From positions 6,480,196 through 6,544,195 of the forward strand of contig NC_088651.1 in assembly GCF_964019385.1 (NCBI RefSeq): DNA of 64,000 nucleotides, in the 5' to 3' direction. The notes under the pieces are model-generated. The model worked only from the letters and a program-made list of their open reading frames with translations, did no database searches and was not told the origin of the DNA. This DNA comes from Sycon ciliatum (taxonomy: Eukaryota; Porifera; Calcarea; Leucosolenida; Sycettidae). A program made the position numbers and the translations under genes. Shown in pieces: positions 1 to 14,100 of this stretch. Each line of letters begins with the position of its first letter. Within the stretch, counting starts at the first letter, position 1.

Positions 1-89
1 ACACACACACCTCAGACCTCAGACCTGCCCATCGCGGAAGGGATGATAGCGAACAGGTAAGTTAGACACAGCAACTTGTGCTGGGATTA

Positions 90-107
90 CACACACACAC
101 ACACACA

Positions 108-168
<61 letters not shown>

Positions 169-170
169 CA

Positions 171-219
<49 letters not shown>

Positions 220-222
220 ACA
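90..222. repeat. (CA)n microsatellite
   Basis: Long, slightly interrupted CA/TG dinucleotide tract with a few TACACA breaks. A short CA run also opens the window at base 1. Frames open across it are low-complexity artefacts. Confidence 0.97.
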
Positions 223-232
223 CCTATATGTA

Positions 233-3200
233 CATGTACATACCACTTGTGACTTTCTGGCTATTGAAGGGAAACTGAGACTTTTCACATTATTAGTTCG
301 TGCCAGGAGCGGACGAATCACCCAGAATGGCAATCCCGAGTTGGGGAAATGAGGTTTACCCACGAGACATGCCCAGTGAATTATCCTCATCCCACATGCA
401 CGGAATGCAATCATTACAAAATGTACCATTCTCGAGTGTAACATGTTGCCCTGCACATGTCCTCTGACCTCGGATACTGAGTACATCGACTACAAAATAC
501 ATACTTATTGTTTTTGAGGCACGTTCTGCTGATGTTTCATGCTATAATAATATAAGTAGATGTGGCGAGAATGTCCAGCTGCTACCACCGATTATCAACG
601 TGCGCCCCTGGTCAGACATGTCTTTGCGTGACTGAGGTACAGTGTAATACCCATCGAGAGTATAGGAATCTGCTATCTCCAGTTATCCAATGTGGTATAA
701 AATGTAAAGGATATCAGGGATTTAATTAACGCAGAGATGATGCGGCAAGAAGAAGAGATCTACATGTATGGCTGCCTTTTACTTCTTCTCCTCTCGCCAA
801 TAGGATGGAGCGCGCATTGAGCTTTGAACACGAGCCGTGACGTCAGAGCGATCCCAGGAGACGATTTTACCACGGAATTAGATCGGCGTGGGTGTAGATG
901 GGGAAGAAAATCTGGCACATTGAGGGAATTGAGGGCAGTCTAATCACCATTGCGAAGTGCAAGGTAGACACCTGCGGTAGCCTTAGTTTGTGAAATTATA
1001 AGGTGATCGCGTGTGAGAAAGATCAGCTAGAACATTTTCTAGCACATCCACTGGGACTGTTTTAACCTTCGCAGAATCAGCCAATCGCGGAGTAGCTGAA
1101 CGCCCGAGTCGTGTGCAAGATGTCCTACGTCTCCGAATTTGAACCTAAAAATAGTCCTTTTTGACATCTGTCCAGCCGAGGGTAGAGGCTAGCTATGGAC
1201 TTGATCAATGGGCAGTATGACCTCACATGGAGGTGCGGGGACAAATTATGAGAAGCCGCAGGGCATTAGCAGCAAACAGTCGGGAATTCCTCAGCAAGGG
1301 CAAAGGCTATGGAGGCGACGGGCTCTCTGCACCTACATGTACACACGGAATACATGTGATTGGGAGTCGACCATGATGTTCTGTAGTAAAATGCGACTCC
1401 TGATCATAGGTCCTGGCCGAAAAATTTGGTTCGGATTTTTCAATTTGCTACTTGATGACGTAGGGGTTTAATTATATTATGAAGTCGGGGGGGGGGGGGG
1501 TACCTTCTTCATAGATTTCTAGATTTCTCCATATATTTCGTAATTTGCGCAAGCTCCACTGCAAAGACAAGTAAGTGTTGGGCATTCGAAATTTTTTTAT
1601 TCATGGGAACGGACTTCGCTTGCCAACTCTGAGCGAAAATAACGACGTTGATGCCACTTCTCTTGAAGCGCTTATGCACGCTTTGCTCCCTGGCATTCAA
1701 GTAGGTCTGTACGTTCATCTGCAATGCACCAGCGACCATGGTGTCAAGCTCGTTTCTCTTGAGCCCAGCAGACGCTGCACGATCTTGCTACTTTTTGACA
1801 CCTCCACGCCTCCTCTGACAGCGCTGCGAAACCGCAGTGGACGTCACGCGATTGTCATGGCCCTGCTCGTGCACATGATCAGTCTCCTGAATATGGAAAC
1901 CAGCTGATTAACGAGTGGCTGGTACTCTATGTCTGTTGGACAAGAAACTAGTATAGGTCTGTGTATGCACTCATAGTTGTACGTTTCTGGTATGGCTGAG
2001 TGCGAATGTATTGACAGGGGCAGCTTCATTCTTCCCCGTGGTTTGGTATGAAGGCGATGAATGCAAACACACGTGTATAGCATTACTGGAGCATTACTTA
2101 CCATACATGAACAGGCAACACTACGCATAGTATAGCTATCACGAATGCTGTCAAAGTGTACATTGGCTTGGGTAGTGCAAGCGCCCCATGTCTGTACAAT
2201 CACCTAGGCTATAGTGAAGACATGCGGTACATACAATGCAGGCACACTACTAGCCGTTAAAATGCCCAGCGCAGCAGCTGAAGAACCTATTATGCTACTA
2301 GATGACCTGAGGACAGCAAGAACAACGCAAAAGGGCAACTGAAGGTGATCATTGCAAAAGGAAGGAGAACAGCTCCAGGGAAGGCCAAGGACTTGTGGAT
2401 AAGGTAAATTGCTACCTTTTAACTGCTTTTCGTGTTTCTTGGAATTTCCCTCCAAGTAGTATTTAGGGATGCATCTGCTTTTCTAATGTCTTGCCTTGCA
2501 TAAGCCACTCTCTTTCAAGAAGTCATAAGCAATATCTAAAGTTTGGCTTCGGGAACTTAAGGTAACGCGTGTTAATGAATCATCTAGACTCTTGAGAAAC
2601 CCAAGCCCCGTTTTCAAGCCATAATCAGCTCCCATAGCTTGCACAAAATCCCTCACCACATAATTCTCCAAAATTAATAATGACTGTCAGCACACAAATA
2701 CGAGACCATCCAGATGTTAGTAACGGGATTGCTGATGGTATGCTTTACTTTAGACTACTAAGGGCATTGGAAATTAAGGTTACTCTGCCTGTCTGCTGTA
2801 GGTTTGTAGGCTCTAGGCGAGGTGATCATTTCACAACAGGTGGTTCGTGCGTTGCATGTGGCGCGAAACGACCTAAGGTTCCACTGAAGCTTCCTGCCCT
2901 ATGTCACGCCAGAGCTCAGGAAGACTGATCAGTGGGTTATGTGTGCCAAGTCACAGATGTGTAACGGGCGCAGCTGCTCCCGTGGTGACCTGCGACGAGT
3001 GTGCCTTCAGTAATGTTCCTGTACATTGATGACCCTGAGCTTCTACCATCGTCTTAGTAGTCTCTTTGTGGCTAGATTGCAACTGGTATCATCCATGATC
3101 CTTAATTTCGGACTAATTGCAGATGTTGTGAGGCACCTAGCGTTAATCGTGTACAGTTGAACCTCTGTCCGACAAACAAAATTTCTTTTTTCGAAACAAA

Positions 3201-6200
3201 TGTTCTCCACTTGTGTGGGTCTCTGGCATCCACAAAATTGCCAGGGGCTGCTAATAATTCAGGTTGCCTGGCCTAGTGACATTTGTAGCTCTAAATCAAG
3301 GAGAGGCATGTCCTACCTAACGAATATTGGCTTTGGCCTCACCGAGGCTGTGAATCCGGACATATTCCTTCCTTTCCTGTGATCTGTTATGGCAGTTGGT
3401 GATAGCTGTCCGCGAACCCAAGAACACTTTTGCGACTCCCTGATTCATCATCCAATGCCCACATCTTCTAGTCATAGAAACCAAGTACACACCTCATATT
3501 TGCTGTGTACTTGTGGGTCAGGAGAACGTGTTCCCAGCATACGCAGAACGCGCGTTCGGAGAATATACTAAGCAGCTTGGACGTAGCATATTGCTAGCAG
3601 ATTGGTTTCGCACATTTGCAGGTGCAAGAAGCGGAAAATTCAAGGAAGCTCAGTGGCGTTACTCATGCTGCATATTCTTGAACATATGATTAATACACTG
3701 TACCTGATGCACACTATTCATGAATTTTAGGCAATCTGGAGCGACAGAATGCAGCAACGTACCATTGTTTTCTTAGAACAGCTGTTAGCAGTAGAACAGA
3801 AGTTCAGTGGTGACTGCGATATCTTCCATCGTGTGTACAAGCAGATCGTTCATTTTGAACACATGCGTGGTTATTTGAAAATTACTGACGCTTGCACACA
3901 GGTACACAGGTAGACGTGATGGAAATCCATATCATGCGTTAGGCTTCTCGTGGTTTAGCATTATAGATGTTAGTCTGGTACGACTGGACCGTATGACACC
4001 CGTCTCCACTGCTTTACATTATCTACATTGGAAAGGCCTTGTCTCGCATGCCATTGGAAGATTGTGGTTTCGTCATCCATGGCAATTAGCATCCTCTCCT
4101 TCGAAGTACATTGTATGTTGTACATATACACCATTTCAATCAGCATTCTCTCCCAATCCCACGCCTATGTAGGCACATTGTATGTGCTTCGTTCATGTCC
4201 ATCTGCTCTCCTGAATGCTGCCCTGAAATAATGAGGCCAGATTTAGCTTCGGTGTCACTGACCTATGGACGCGCATGCTACAGCAGGAAGGAACATCTGC
4301 CCTGCGTAGAGATGGAGCTGTAGTAGATGATGCTGAAGACAGGCACATGTAGCTAGAGCAATATTCGATGGACGTAGTATGCGCATGGGTGAATACGGGT
4401 AGCTGGCGGTTAGCTAGAGCGAGCCATTGATCAGCGAAACGGGGACGCTCACGTTGAACATTGTGCACAATTCATGCAAGTGGACAAAAAATACATGGGC
4501 CCTTCGCGTTCTCCAATCTCATTGTGCCTTCCCTACCATTACGTGCAGTGAGATGCATGTATCGTATCAAAGGTCATTTCCAACCATAGATGATATATAT
4601 ATATATGTTGCCTGTACTAGTAGTCGATGGGTACACTTTGTGTCAGTGGTAGCATACACTATGATCATCGCTGTGGCTAGCTAGCTGCGCCAGGTGCCTG
4701 ATAGGAATCATTCAACTGATGTGACGCAGCATTGACAGTCGGTCTTGTACAATATGCAGTGGTTTATAATCTGCCTGGCAAAGCAGTTACTCAGAACGAA
4801 ATTCTTGCTGAGGCCGAGCGTTTAGAGCGACTTGTCACTGATGGTTTAGGCAAGTGGCGTGGACACCTTTCTAAGATTGTAAGCTAATTTGCAAGGAGGT
4901 TCGAAGTATTTCAAGCCGAACATAAGGTATGTTGATAATCTTAGTATGGGCCGTTTATGAACAAGCATTGATCAGCGTTGCGTTGTTTTAAAACTTCGAA
5001 TATGGAAAGGTCGATGGAGTCCATAGTAGCATCAATGAAGACTTTTGCTTGTGTGTGTGTTGGGTTTAGAAGGCTCTATTTGACATTGATAGCTTTAGTT
5101 TGGATTTTATGCAGCTATCATTGTCGTATCTTAAGTCCAGGTTGGATCTTGGTACAATGTCCAACTGTATTCTGGAATTTATTGCTTCCTTTTATTTCGA
5201 CATGCGAGTACCAGTAATATTTTTAAACTCCATCCATCTCTTTTCGCCAGAGCAAAGTGAATCGGTCGATGACTCCAGCGGTTATCTGCGCACGTTTTGT
5301 AGTGGTCGGGACTTTGTGGATTTTGCGACAGTCACGGAAAATGGTGCAGAAGTGTGCGTTGGCGTTGCATGAAGCAATTTCCTCTCTCCTTCCGTCCTTC
5401 TCCTGCAAGGACCGCTTCATGCGCACATACCTTGTCCACACCATTCTCAGCTGGTGAGTCGCACAGCGCCCATACCCCACCCGATACTTAGCTCTAGTAT
5501 AAAGGCATCTGACGTGAAATCATCTCGCCTGGACTCTGAAGGTTGGCACTTTTTTGACAAGCTGTCTGTCGCTGGTATACCCTACCAGTAGAGACGTACT
5601 CACGTCGCGATGTACAGGCAATCACCAGCATTGTAAACAGAGTAGCTATTGGACAGACGCGGAGTTGTCAGGTTGATGCAACTGAGGACCACGAGATGGT
5701 ATGCGGAATCCTGCCGACCATACGGCTCACGTGTGCTTGCCTGTGCGGAGAGTATCTACCTGTCGAGGAGGCTCTCCCCAGCTACCCCCGGAGTGCCGCA
5801 TTAGTCCTTGATGCGTCAGTGGTAAGCGCGTAGAGGACAGAGTACTCCAGTGCGGCTCACACATGCACACAGGGCAGTCTGGGTTATCTGACAATGAGAA
5901 CACAGATTTCTCGCGTACGGCACTCAAGTATTGCAAGTAAAATCAGTATTAGTACAAATTGCTCAACACTTTGCAGTACTAGAAATTGCATGCAGGTACC
6001 CCTGTCTTACTCAATAGCGATTCAGAGGTAGTTTATCTATCTCCCTAGCACTTAGCCTGGATAGTGAGTGTTAGGGGAAGAACCCTTAGAACGGTTCCAC
6101 ATCGTGACCTATTTCAGCATCTATTGTGGACAATGAACCTGAGTATGATGGACTTGTGTGCGAACCGAGTAGATAGGGTGCAGATGTGTGGTTGCTCGCG

Positions 6201-7640
6201 TGCGATTTGTTTGGCGAGCTGTACCAGCAGGCAATATCGATTCGTCATCGTGTGAGATAAAAAATACGGTCCATGAAAGTCGCATCTTTGAGACCTTGAA
6301 TAGGCTTGTGCAATGACGCATCCATCACACACATGTAAAAATTACAATGCTCGCACAAGAATGGCACAGCCAAGTCCTATTCTGCTGTTTCATGAAACAC
6401 TCATCGCACTGCACATGTAACATTTTTAAATGTATAGGCCAATTCACAGATAATGTTGTACAGTAGTCTGTAACGCGTTTTTTCACGCCAAAGCAGGTAG
6501 ATGTCCCGTGGTACGACGTCCCCAGGATAATTACGGTATCGACAGTGCATGTATCTACATGTACATGTGAAGCATAATGTGTAGAAAAATCTACATGTAC
6601 ATGTACACGTGTCTACAATTTGCTCATGCAGTGTGAATCTTCAGGCTGCCTAGAAATACTATGCGTACAAGATCAAGAACTTTGCTGAAACCCTGCGTGC
6701 ACGTGTTCCTGGACAATACGTCTCGGATACACTGCACACGAGACGTAGCGCATCAGCCTCAGTCGTCAGCTTTCCTGTAGCCGCACACAAATGCTTTTCA
6801 GCAGTGTTCCAACATTTCGCCTAGGAATACACAGAGTGGTGTCCGGGGATGCTTCCTGTGCGTGTGTTAAGTCCTATTCATGAATCCTGGTGTACTTTCA
6901 ATGCTTCATTGAAGACCAATTCGCGAGAAACTGATCACTGAATCATGACGCGAATAGATACTCTTTTAAAACGCGGACGTGCCCTGTCAGGATGTCGATA
7001 TTCGCTTCAAGAATAGCCTTACGAAATCGCATGTGTTTCTTCCCCGAGTCACACGAAATCCATTGGATTGGTGCTTAGTTCCACTAGCACACACCAGCCA
7101 CAGTCATATGCAGCAAAATGAGTGTATGGATAGCCACTAGTTTAGTTTTCTTCATCTCATTGAAACGCAGACGATTCTTGGAACCAACAGATGCAGGAGG
7201 AGTTTCACTCTACGCCTCTGCTAGTCTATTTTGCGAATCTGTGGGGTGACGGGACGAACTGCACGGAAGCGCTTCCCAGTATGAAACAAATTAATCAAGA
7301 ATCTGATACATGTAATCTTCCCATGTAAAATGGTACCATTCCTACCACAACATCATGATATACCATGCAGTTCAAAAAGGGCATAATATAGATAGATGTA
7401 CCAGTTTTACGATTCGCAGATTCATGTAAGTAATGAATTTATGGCCCAACAGAACAACACATCATCTCTTTTCTGGTCATTCGATTCCTTCCACTATTGC
7501 GGGGCCATCACAAAATACATGTACATGTCGATGTGTATAATATATGTTGCACTCTACCAGTACTAGAACAAATCGAGATCACAGTATTATGTAGTCCCCT
7601 AACGCAGAGTATGGTAATGTATATGTACATGTATGATGAT
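233..7640. other. Spacer without a supportable gene
   Basis: I see no recognisable protein family, RNA gene or complete transposon here. It holds a G homopolymer near 1489-1500, several ACATGT/TACATGTA runs (for example near 6545-6615 and 7515-7530) and scattered stop-free stretches of 50-75 codons in unrelated frames, which is what random sequence of this composition gives. Around 3150 there is a possible half of a mariner-like MITE end (TACAGTTGAACCTCTGTC). The region may be upstream regulatory DNA or an intron of the ETS gene; that is inference. Confidence 0.5.
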
Positions 7641-7683
7641 GGCTGAAATACGTGAAACTTAATTTGAAGTGAGAGTTACACAG

Positions 7684-7772
7684 CCTTTCGCCTCTGTTGT
7701 GTGTGTACTGCTCTGCACATAAAGTTCGTGCATTGAGCGCTCTACCTCGAACTGCCTAGACTGGCCTTGTTT
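7684..7772 (+). repeat. Dispersed repeat, copy 1
   Basis: A ~90-bp block (CAGCCTTTCGCCTCTGTTGT ... CTACCTCGAACTGCCT ... GGCCTTGTTT) recurs at 57695-57783 with about 85% identity by eye. No ends or target duplication were resolved, so the class is unknown. Confidence 0.7.
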
Positions 7773-7799
7773 ATGTATATGTACATGTACATGCGCATT

Positions 7800-10700
7800 G
7801 TTTTGCCAGAGGCAGAGTGCATGTTACTTGTTAGTGCACGTCTTGGCTAGGCAGAAGGAGACAGATTCTAATTGACATGCTGAATGACTTGATGGGATCA
7901 TCTAATTGTCCACTTGAAAACCTAGAGAACAATGGCAGGCAAGCTGGGGAAACTTTTCATCAGCAGCAGAGCTTTCACCTGAAACAAGCGGAGTGTTTGG
8001 TCTACAGTATTGGGTCCGTGCCTAACCCTGCCCTTAGGTACCACCACTATTTATCCAAAGTTCAGGGCTCACAGTCGGTATGCAGGATCGACAAAAGCGT
8101 CGTGCGAGGGCGGGTTTGGTGCACGTGAGTCGCGTGACCCCACGAGAGCACGATCGTGTACATCCTACGCATCCCAACAGAACAAAGAAGAGAAAGAACC
8201 TTGGCTTGAGTAGCCTGTTCTTGTCTTGCAGAGCCGATGTTCGCGATATTTTGGTCGGACCTGTCCTTTCCTCGCCTTCTCTTGGCATGCAGTGTCAAAC
8301 CATTCTCGTTTCCGTTCGTCTCGATCTTGTGCTTTTACGATCGTGCATACTCCAGTGGAAATAGTTTGCTTTATTATTTGCACTGGGAATTGCACTGCAA
8401 CACTGAACAGTTACTGCCAGCCCTCGGCAACGACTTGCCTTTCACTGTGCCTTGTAGAATTGGTCCACCGAAGGAGAAGGCGACAGGCAACCTGTGCTAG
8501 TCCCAGGAAATTCATGTCATGTAGCCGCTGTTCGACCAAATGCTGATGCTACAATGAGCGATCGCGATGTTCCACAGGTAAGAAGACAAACAAACGAGTC
8601 AGAGCTCGCCAGGCAGGTAACGCCGAGAACATACCACACAGAGCTGCTGATCGGATGGAGGCGAACGGGACCAGCAAATCCGCCAGGCGTTAGTTGAGGG
8701 CCACTGAAGGCCAGGTTTCCAGAGGTACCAGTTCCTCCATGATGGCGAAATGCGCTGCCACAAGAACTCCAGCGAGAACGAAAGCACAGCAACCAACTCC
8801 GCGGGCGAACTGAGGAGAGAACACTGAAAAATCTGTGCGCAATGATTTTCTGTTGGACGGCGCGCGCGTTGCTGTTCCGCTGCATGCATGCGTTTTTCTT
8901 GTTGTTTGATCTGGTGCTGCTTTTGCACTTTTGGCGTTCTGCGCGCTGAGTGGCACTCACTCAAAAATGTCCACTACATCTCATTCTTGGCGGATTTTGA
9001 TCATCTATGGCTTATTTTTTTCAGCGTGGAATTCTCCAGACATTTACCGATCACTTTTCCGATTGCTGTGCCGAAATCGAAGCCAAAACGACCAGACTTT
9101 GGCTAATCCGTGCCGGAAAACTGGAGGGAAAATGGTGAAACGCTGCGGTAGATCACTGAGTTTGGGGGTTTTGAATCAGCATAGCGAATCCCAGCTTCGT
9201 GGACATCAGGGCCGATGTAGTGGACTAGATCAAAGATTTGAGAATAGAGGAGAATAGAGGCCTGTGATTGGTCAGTTGTCATCACGTGACATCCGCGCAA
9301 AGCCGTGCGCGACTCGACGCTTTTGTATTGGACTGTGAGCCCTGAAGTTATCCAGCAAGGATACGAATGTATTATGCTGCTGAGTGAATTTTGATGATTC
9401 ACCCCAAAATGAAACGTGTTTGATTCGTGTCAGTGCAAGGCTACCACACAGTAGTCCATTTCCTTTCGATTCGACTCGAACACTTAACAGACTACATTGT
9501 GAGTAAGCATTGGGATATCCATCATTGAAAGTGGAATTCAAACACACCTGCATTCCGTGGTGCGTGGAGATCCATACGTATCCGGTCCTTCCGTAGCCCT
9601 CCTAAACTCCACCTTGCACTGCCATTGGCGTTCCAATTTCTAGGATCCTCCGAAAGCACCTTTCGAAGAATGTCCCCTAACATGTCCGTCGAGGAACACA
9701 GACCGTATCATTCAAGCCAACGCCAGTCGCATGCGCACTACGAATGCGTTTGCTACTCAGTTTGATGCGAATCTGTCGATCCATAGCAGCCAAATTGCTC
9801 TCCTCCAGGCTTTCACGGATACTCCGATGTGTAAAGTATTCCAATGCATCATTAAGACATTGAGGAGTTGCTAAAATTAAAGGTGGATCCGTGGTTTTGT
9901 GGTGCCAAGTAGGGAAACATACAGGAGAGCGTATTGATAAGGTCAATGATTAAACTTGAAGTACAGGTACATGCCCTGTATGTGTATCGGGGACACAGGT
10001 GACAAACGAGGAGGTTCGCTGAGGTGCAGTTTTCCGGGAGTGGTCGCGGATGGGAAACGTCGGTCGGCTAGTACAATAGTATGAATATGATCTTAGTAAA
10101 GAACTCGTGTCGCTAGCGGTTATTCAATTAATCAGCGGCTGATCACGAAATTGGGCACTCTGATCACAGTGTTGATCACAAGTTGCCGGGTGCCACTGTT
10201 CGCATTAGGTTAATGTTGGATGAGTCGCTGAAAAAGACAATAATTATACATGTGCCTGGCCTGGTCCCAGTACAGCCGGCTATTATTAATGAGGACACAC
10301 CTGTGTACGGTCCTCGGAAAGTGGTATGGTGCACCTAGAAGTGGTACTGAACTCGCCATGAGCAGCGTCATACTTCACCGGTACAGCGTCCAAGCACCGA
10401 CTAGGTAACTGGTTGAATATCACAAATGAACCTCGACTGCTGGTCCTAGTGCGCGATATCCGTGTGATGCGATCATACTGCTTAGTGGCCACAGGTCGCA
10501 CCATGAACAGGACGGTCATGTCGGGAACGTGTTCAACTGCATCTAAAGTGCATACTACCAAGTGATGGCACCAGTTTGTATCTAAAGATCACTTGATGCA
10601 TTCCCGATTCAGACCCAATCTACGAGGGGATTACGAGGCGACGCTTAACGATTATCTGAACCGCTGCATTGTAGTAGAGGTTGGAAAACAAAAGACTCCC

Positions 10701-11105
10701 AGTCGCTTCGCCTCTCGAATATATCCGGGAAATCTCTTGTAGCACTCAAGGACTTTGGATGGAGAGATAGTCCCCAACTTCTCCAAAGGCTGAAGCAAGG
10801 TTAACATGCAAATCGTGTGTTTAGCACGTCTTTCCGATTGGAGCAGCTCCATGCCAGTTTCAGGGGTATCGCCTCAACAATCTTTGTATGCTTGCGAGCA
10901 ATAATTCAATGACACGAGCCAAGTTACATTGCAAATCGACAGATATCCCGCCATTCATTAGCGAATTTACCAATTTGCAAAGACTTTGCATCTGTGATGC
11001 TGCACACGTAGACTCTAAGAGCCATGGCAGTATACATATAGGTCCAAGGTTGGAAATGTACATGTACGTGCCACCTTGTTGCTATGCAATCGGAACTGAC
11101 ATCAA
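7800..11105. other. Spacer, no supportable gene
   Basis: No domain is recognised. A possible short exon on the minus strand (8809-8690) with a good acceptor and a hydrophobic stretch is discussed under rejected items. Otherwise nothing stands out. Confidence 0.4.
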
Positions 11106-11109
11106 TCGT

Positions 11110-11174
11110 ATCCACCTCTGCTGTCCACCTCTGCTATCCACCTCTGCTATCCACCTCTGCTGTCCACCTCTGCT
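11110..11174. repeat. 13-bp minisatellite, five units
   Basis: The unit TCCACCTCTGCT plus A or G is repeated five times head to tail, differing only at one A/G position. It lies in otherwise unannotated DNA. Confidence 0.95.
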
Positions 11175-14100
11175 ATCGTACCGCCGTATGTTCGTGCCCA
11201 TTGGTCACAAGCCAAGGGCTAAACAAATTTGTCATACTAAGACTAACGACTCAACACTACCATGGCTAGGCAACGCTGCAAGCGCGCAGTGAAACTGGTT
11301 TGACCAGAGAGATGGGAACGCTAAGGCAAACAAACTACCGGCAGATGTATTGCGTTGCGTCCCGTCGTACCAACAGGGCGTCGCCAATGCGAAATGTCAC
11401 CAGGTATGTAGTCATGTCAGATCTTGCAGCCACACGAAAGACAATCAATAATAATAGACTGCCAACTAAATGCATAGTCGTTGCATTAGTGATGGTACGG
11501 GGAAATCCCTCAGTCCTCTGTGACACCGAGAACTGTTGCTACCGGCCTAGTGTGACCTTCCCAACATACATGACCGTACTTATTACGGTATATGCCCTTA
11601 GCACATGGATCGAGCCCAACATATGGCGTCATTTTCACACAGTTCCCTCGCTACAACGAGCAACACACTGGTCGAAATGGGGCATCTGTTGCCATACCAA
11701 GCGGCTTGTTCGGAAGATCTATTATGTGCACGGCCAACGTACTCCAGAACGAAAGAGCGTAAGATCTTGAAACAAACGTGTGTAGTGTGGATCAAGAGCG
11801 GACAGTCCCATTGATCAGTGTCCAGCAGATGATGACGGCCTGACAGCATGTTATGGTGTCCTAGGGTAGCCAGGGACGTCCGTACGAACTCCTGCAGACC
11901 TGTCAACAGATGACAGGCGAGAATGTGGCGCGATTGTCCCTGCTCACATTGAGGATGGCGAGGATTCGTGGCCCTTTTTCAACCATTGACCCTTGGCCAA
12001 GAAGCAGTTCTTCCTTCAGTGATCGCCGAATCCACTTCCTGCCGCGGAAAGATTGCATTTTCAAGTTTTCTCTTATCGACGTGAGATCTCGTTTATCATT
12101 CCGAAAAGGTAAGGTTATAGTCATTCGCTTCGATGTCATTGTACCAACAACCTTTCCGAAGAGAGGGAGGGAATCGTGTTTCAAACTGTTTTCTAACATA
12201 AATTTCGCGAACTGTCGCTTCGTCCATGTTGCTTATGTGCGTGTGTGTTTCGCTTTCTTCATTTCTTGAACACAAAGCCATTATTCTAGGAACTACCGGC
12301 AGATCTTGCTAATGTGTAGTGACAATAGCGCAGGCTGCGCAGGTTTAAGCCGCGCACGTGACAGTTGTAGCATGGCGAGCTAAAATTCGAATCCTTCGCG
12401 AGAACTCCCGAACGATGCTTAGAGACCGGATCAATATCAGTTCAAACAATGAACCAGCGTGCTCAATCCAATCCTCGTATAGTGATATAGATGCGCGGAA
12501 GGCATCTGACGAGATTCAAAGACTGAGCTGTAGTCGAGCAACAACATCATCAAACCAGTAAACGTCCATGTCGCTGAAACTAAAATGTTAACGAACATCA
12601 ATCGCTGTTGAATTATAGTGGCATCGGGGTCCATCCGGCTTAGTCTAAAGTTCTAAAAGTCTAAAGCGAATATCGCTACTATCTTTTACGTACCTGCAAC
12701 GGAAACTCGGAAGCCGTATAAAAGAAGGTCCTATAGCTTGGTAATCTCGATACAGATGTGAAGAACGTATCTTGAAACGTGCCTGGTGAAGTGCCCATGC
12801 TGTAGGACAGTCGTTTGCGACATTCATGCGAGTATAAACGGCATGAACTCCTGTCTTCATCTCGGAGAACAGAGAAATAATCTATTTCATGTGGCAGCGA
12901 AGCCTTTGTATCCTATTGAAAGCAGTACTACGGGAAATGCGTGGAATGTGCCACACGAGATAGAAGTCTGTTACTCCACGTAAAAGAAGACAGGACCTGA
13001 GTGACCCACTCACAAGACAAATTGTGCTCCTTCAGACGTTCGACACTTTTTCCTGGATGACAATTGCGCATCCATTCCACACCTTTCCCATCGGATCCCG
13101 CGAGATATCCCAGCTTTGGATACGCGACAAGGGAAATCTTGAGGCAATAGTCACATGCCAGCGAGAAATGGTCAACTAGAACGCTCCTTAACTCTAAGGG
13201 CTATCGTGGAGTTAGGATTTCGTACCATCTCTGCAATCAATTCAAGTTACGAACGAGGAAATACGTGGGTATAATATTGTTGGGTAGTACTATATCTCAC
13301 GCTGAGTGTAACACAGCAAGCTGATTCTAACGTGAAATGGACACGCTTGTAGCCGACGATCCTTAGAGGTCTCATGAAGATCTGCTTTCTCACCCTTTCT
13401 CCAGGCGGCATCACCTATAAATGTTCCATTGGAAGATAACTTATCTTCACTTGATCTTTAGTTGGCGAAGGAGAAACGTCATGTAGAACTTTATCGTGGT
13501 AGGGATATTCGGCACCCGTGTAAAATTGTAGACAATATCCTTAGTCCCTGATAGCCGGCTACTGGTAGCTGGATATGTAATAACGATTTATCAACTGCAT
13601 CTTCCAATATCCAAGGTCTTACCACTTGCAACAAGATATACTACTGACCTAGCTAGAAATTGGTGTAGCGCAGTTTACTTGGGCGGCAACACCAGCAAGA
13701 CTACGGAAAAAGGAACTTCCCTTATCACAAGGACGTCGGTCAGACTGAACGCCAGACACGCCTCAAAGTAAGGGAACTGACTGTGATTTATGGTGTGCTT
13801 AGCATGATAGGTTCAGTTCGTATTTCTCCAGCGCTTCCTAGTACCCGTAGCGTTGTGAACAACCTAGACGAGATCCTAACAGAAAATCACATTTCAAGGT
13901 TGTGAAATGTGTGTGTATTGTGTACGCAAATACCCGGGATGAAGATTCAGCATCGATGATGAGAAAGTACTTGAATTCGTATCGGCATGTATGGAGAAAA
14001 CACTTCGACTTTCGCTCAGCATCTGGATATATCAAGGCCTGCTGTAATTACGAGTAGCATTGCTCCAGAAATGGGGAAGATTGTGTATGTGTATGCTATG

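Noticed and set aside
19-486. 155-residue frame across the CA microsatellite
   Set aside because: Poly-CV/TH translation of a dinucleotide repeat.
2230-5220. Several stop-free stretches of 50-75 codons with protein-like composition (near 2230-2420, 3440-3690, 3731-3902, 3915-4110, 4719-4886, 5065-5220)
   Set aside because: They fall in different frames, match no family I know, lack consistent splice phases, and are no longer than expected by chance in six frames at this composition.
8554-8577. Possible first exon MSDRDVPQ followed by GTAAGA
   Set aside because: Eight codons and one donor are not enough; no downstream exon found.
8690-8809. Possible minus-strand terminal exon with a good acceptor and a hydrophobic stretch (FARGVGCCAFVLAGVLVAAHFA)
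   Set aside because: Only 39 codons, no partner exon in phase, no recognised family.
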